Positions 6,146 through 7,210 of a stretch of 7,210 bases of DNA are shown here, piece by piece. The stretch is from Burkholderiales bacterium (GTDB taxonomy: Bacteria; Pseudomonadota; Gammaproteobacteria; Burkholderiales; Usitatibacteraceae): NCBI GenBank assembly GCA_014378085.1, contig JACMOJ010000297.1:1-7210 (forward strand), written 5' to 3'. Each line of letters opens with the position of its first letter. The stretch's first letter is position 1. Position numbers and translations under genes: made by a program. The notes below the pieces were generated by a model. It worked only from the letters and a program-made list of their open reading frames with translations. It was not told the origin of the DNA and ran no database searches.

Positions 6146-6950
6146 TCGCGTCGCCACCACCCCGACGCCCACGGCAACCAACGCTGCCCGCGCTGGTCGT
6201 GCGGGCGCTGCGGGACCTGCGCGCAGCGCGGGTCCACCGCCAACGCCGCCGAGCCCGCCGCAGAACCGCATCCTCGCCAAACTGCCGGTAGAGGTACTCG
6301 CGCGCATCTCGTCTCGCTTGGAGCTCGTGTCTATTTTGCTTGGCACCCAACTGTATGGAACCGGCACGCCACTTCGGTACGCCTACTTTCCGACCACCGC
6401 CATTGTCTCGTTGCACTATGTGACAGCGTCGGGGAGTTCCATTGAAACGGCAAGCGTTGGCAACGAAGGATTTGTGGGGGTTTCCATATTCATGGGCGAT
6501 GGTATGTCAACTGACGCCGCGGTCGTGCAGCCCAGCGGCTACGCCTACCGTCTTCCCCGCGCTATCTTGCATGCAGAGTTCCAACGCGAAAGCGCGCTTC
6601 GGAAAATGCTGCTTCGTTATACCCAGTCCATGATGGCGCAAATCCTCGTCAACGCCGCGTGTAACCGTCACCACGTGATTGAGCAGCAGGTAGCACGCCT
6701 GCTGTTGCGGACGCTGGATCGATTTTCAGGGGGAGATTTATTGATCACCCAAGAGCTGATCGCCAGCATACTTGGGGTGCGTCGTGAGGGCGTTACTGAG
6801 GCGGCCGGCAATTTGCAGCAAGCGGGAATTATTCACTATCGACGCGGCCATATTTCGGTGCTGAACCGGGAGGCGCTAGAAGCGCGGGCGTGTGAGTGTT
6901 ACGGCGTCATCAAACTAGAGTGGGCCCGCTTGGACCAATATACGGGCTAG
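6138..6950 (+). CDS. Crp/Fnr-family transcriptional regulator
   Basis: A 270-residue DNA-binding regulator. Residues about 7-42 are a Pro/Ala/Thr/Gly-rich tail. A cyclic-nucleotide-binding-like beta-roll follows at about 43-145 (NRILAKLP, YFPTTAIVSL, VGNEGFVGVSIF), then a dimerisation helix at about 148-190 and a winged HTH at about 190-245 (ITQELIASILGVRREGVTEAAGNLQQAGII, wing HYRRGHISVLN). In the segment equivalent to the CRP phosphate-binding cassette, the Glu and Arg-Ser that grip cAMP are not apparent (FVGVSIFMGDGMSTDAAV). The only cysteines are at 175, 252 and 254, so no FNR-type N-terminal iron-sulfur cluster is expected; the ligand is unknown. The ATG at 6138 overlaps the REC-PAS stop by 8 bases, suggesting translational coupling; no strong Shine-Dalgarno is visible. 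A GTG at 6054 would extend the frame, but through 28 residues with no family similarity. This is the only DNA-binding protein in the cassette and its likely transcriptional output. Confidence 0.9.
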   Translation: MIDRVATTPTPTATNAARAGRAGAAGPARSAGPPPTPPSPPQNRILAKLPVEVLARISSRLELVSILLGTQLYGTGTPLRYAYFPTTAIVSLHYVTASGSSIETASVGNEGFVGVSIFMGDGMSTDAAVVQPSGYAYRLPRAILHAEFQRESALRKMLLRYTQSMMAQILVNAACNRHHVIEQQVARLLLRTLDRFSGGDLLITQELIASILGVRREGVTEAAGNLQQAGIIHYRRGHISVLNREALEARACECYGVIKLEWARLDQYTG

Positions 6951-7041
6951 CGAGATCACGATACGTGCTGAGTTGTTGTGCATCTATGTTTTGTTAGGCC
7001 GCATTCAGCGCACGCATTCGATGGTCGCATTTAAAACGCCC
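6951..7041. other. Non-coding stretch after the Crp/Fnr gene
   Basis: No open frame of note and no stem followed by a T-run was found here, so the end of the transcript is not marked by a recognisable intrinsic terminator. The word GCATT recurs three times (around 7002, 7014 and 7027) without clear meaning. Confidence 0.4.
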
Positions 7042-7175
7042 AAATAGAACTTTGTCATCCCAAGCGGAGCATCAAAATAGAACCTTGGCATCCCGAGCGG
7101 ATTCGAGGGATCTGCTTCTGTAAACGTCAACAAAAAGTTCTTCCACTCCGCTGCGCTCCGGTCGGAATGACAGGG
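7042..7175. repeat. Degenerate intergenic repeat (direct plus inverted copies)
   Basis: Two 27-base direct copies, 7042-7068 and 7075-7101, differ at only three positions; both carry the core CATCCC-(A/G)-AGCGGA. A third, inverted copy lies at about 7145-7173 (CTCCGGTCGGAATGACAG). Its complement matches the second copy at about 17 of 29 positions, so the unit could fold as a long imperfect hairpin with a loop of about 30 bases (7115-7144). The consensus TCATCCCGAGCGGA...GAGGGATCT is a type of dispersed non-coding repeat seen between genes in various bacterial genomes. It encodes nothing, and its position beyond the last gene of the cassette fits a mobile or relic intergenic element. Confidence 0.6.
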
Positions 7176-7210
7176 TGGAATAGTTGGCTCTGCAGGCCCG
7201 CGCGGAATGA

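Noticed and set aside
7042..7101. Possible CRISPR repeats
   Set aside because: There are only two copies, separated by just 6 bases, and an inverted third copy; this is not the regular repeat-spacer layout of an array.

Overview
The window looks like a piece of a proteobacterial chromosome with moderately high GC, most likely betaproteobacterial (Burkholderiales-like). That placement is an inference from the fumarase sequence, the CHASE3-PAS-PAS hybrid kinase style and the Crp/Fnr subtype. No ribosomal or other phylogenetic marker is present. No tRNA, rRNA, CRISPR array, transposase or phage gene is visible.

Layout: (1) 1-978, the 3' two thirds of a class II fumarate hydratase gene (fumC), + strand, cut by the window start. 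(2) 975-1664, - strand, a DUF1003-type two-TM membrane protein that converges on fumC and overlaps its stop codon by 4 bases. (3) 1665-2355, a 691-base divergent intergenic region with no convincing gene but several short dyads and repeated words. (4) 2356-5196, a large membrane hybrid sensor histidine kinase (TM, CHASE3, TM, PAS, PAS, HisKA, HATPase, REC). (5) 5309-6145, a receiver-PAS response regulator with no output domain. (6) 6138-6950, a Crp/Fnr-family transcription factor whose start overlaps the previous stop by 8 bases. (7) 6951-7210, a non-coding tail carrying a degenerate intergenic repeat.

Genes 4-6 are co-directional and probably form one signalling cassette. A periplasmic stimulus would be read by the CHASE3 domain. 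Phosphate could pass from His538 to the kinase's own receiver (Asp872) and/or to the stand-alone REC-PAS protein. The only DNA-binding protein in the set is the Crp/Fnr regulator, which lacks the residues that classically bind cAMP and the cysteines that hold an FNR cluster. How the phosphorelay connects to that regulator is not evident from sequence and is the most interesting open point. The fumarase and DUF1003 genes look like unrelated housekeeping neighbours.
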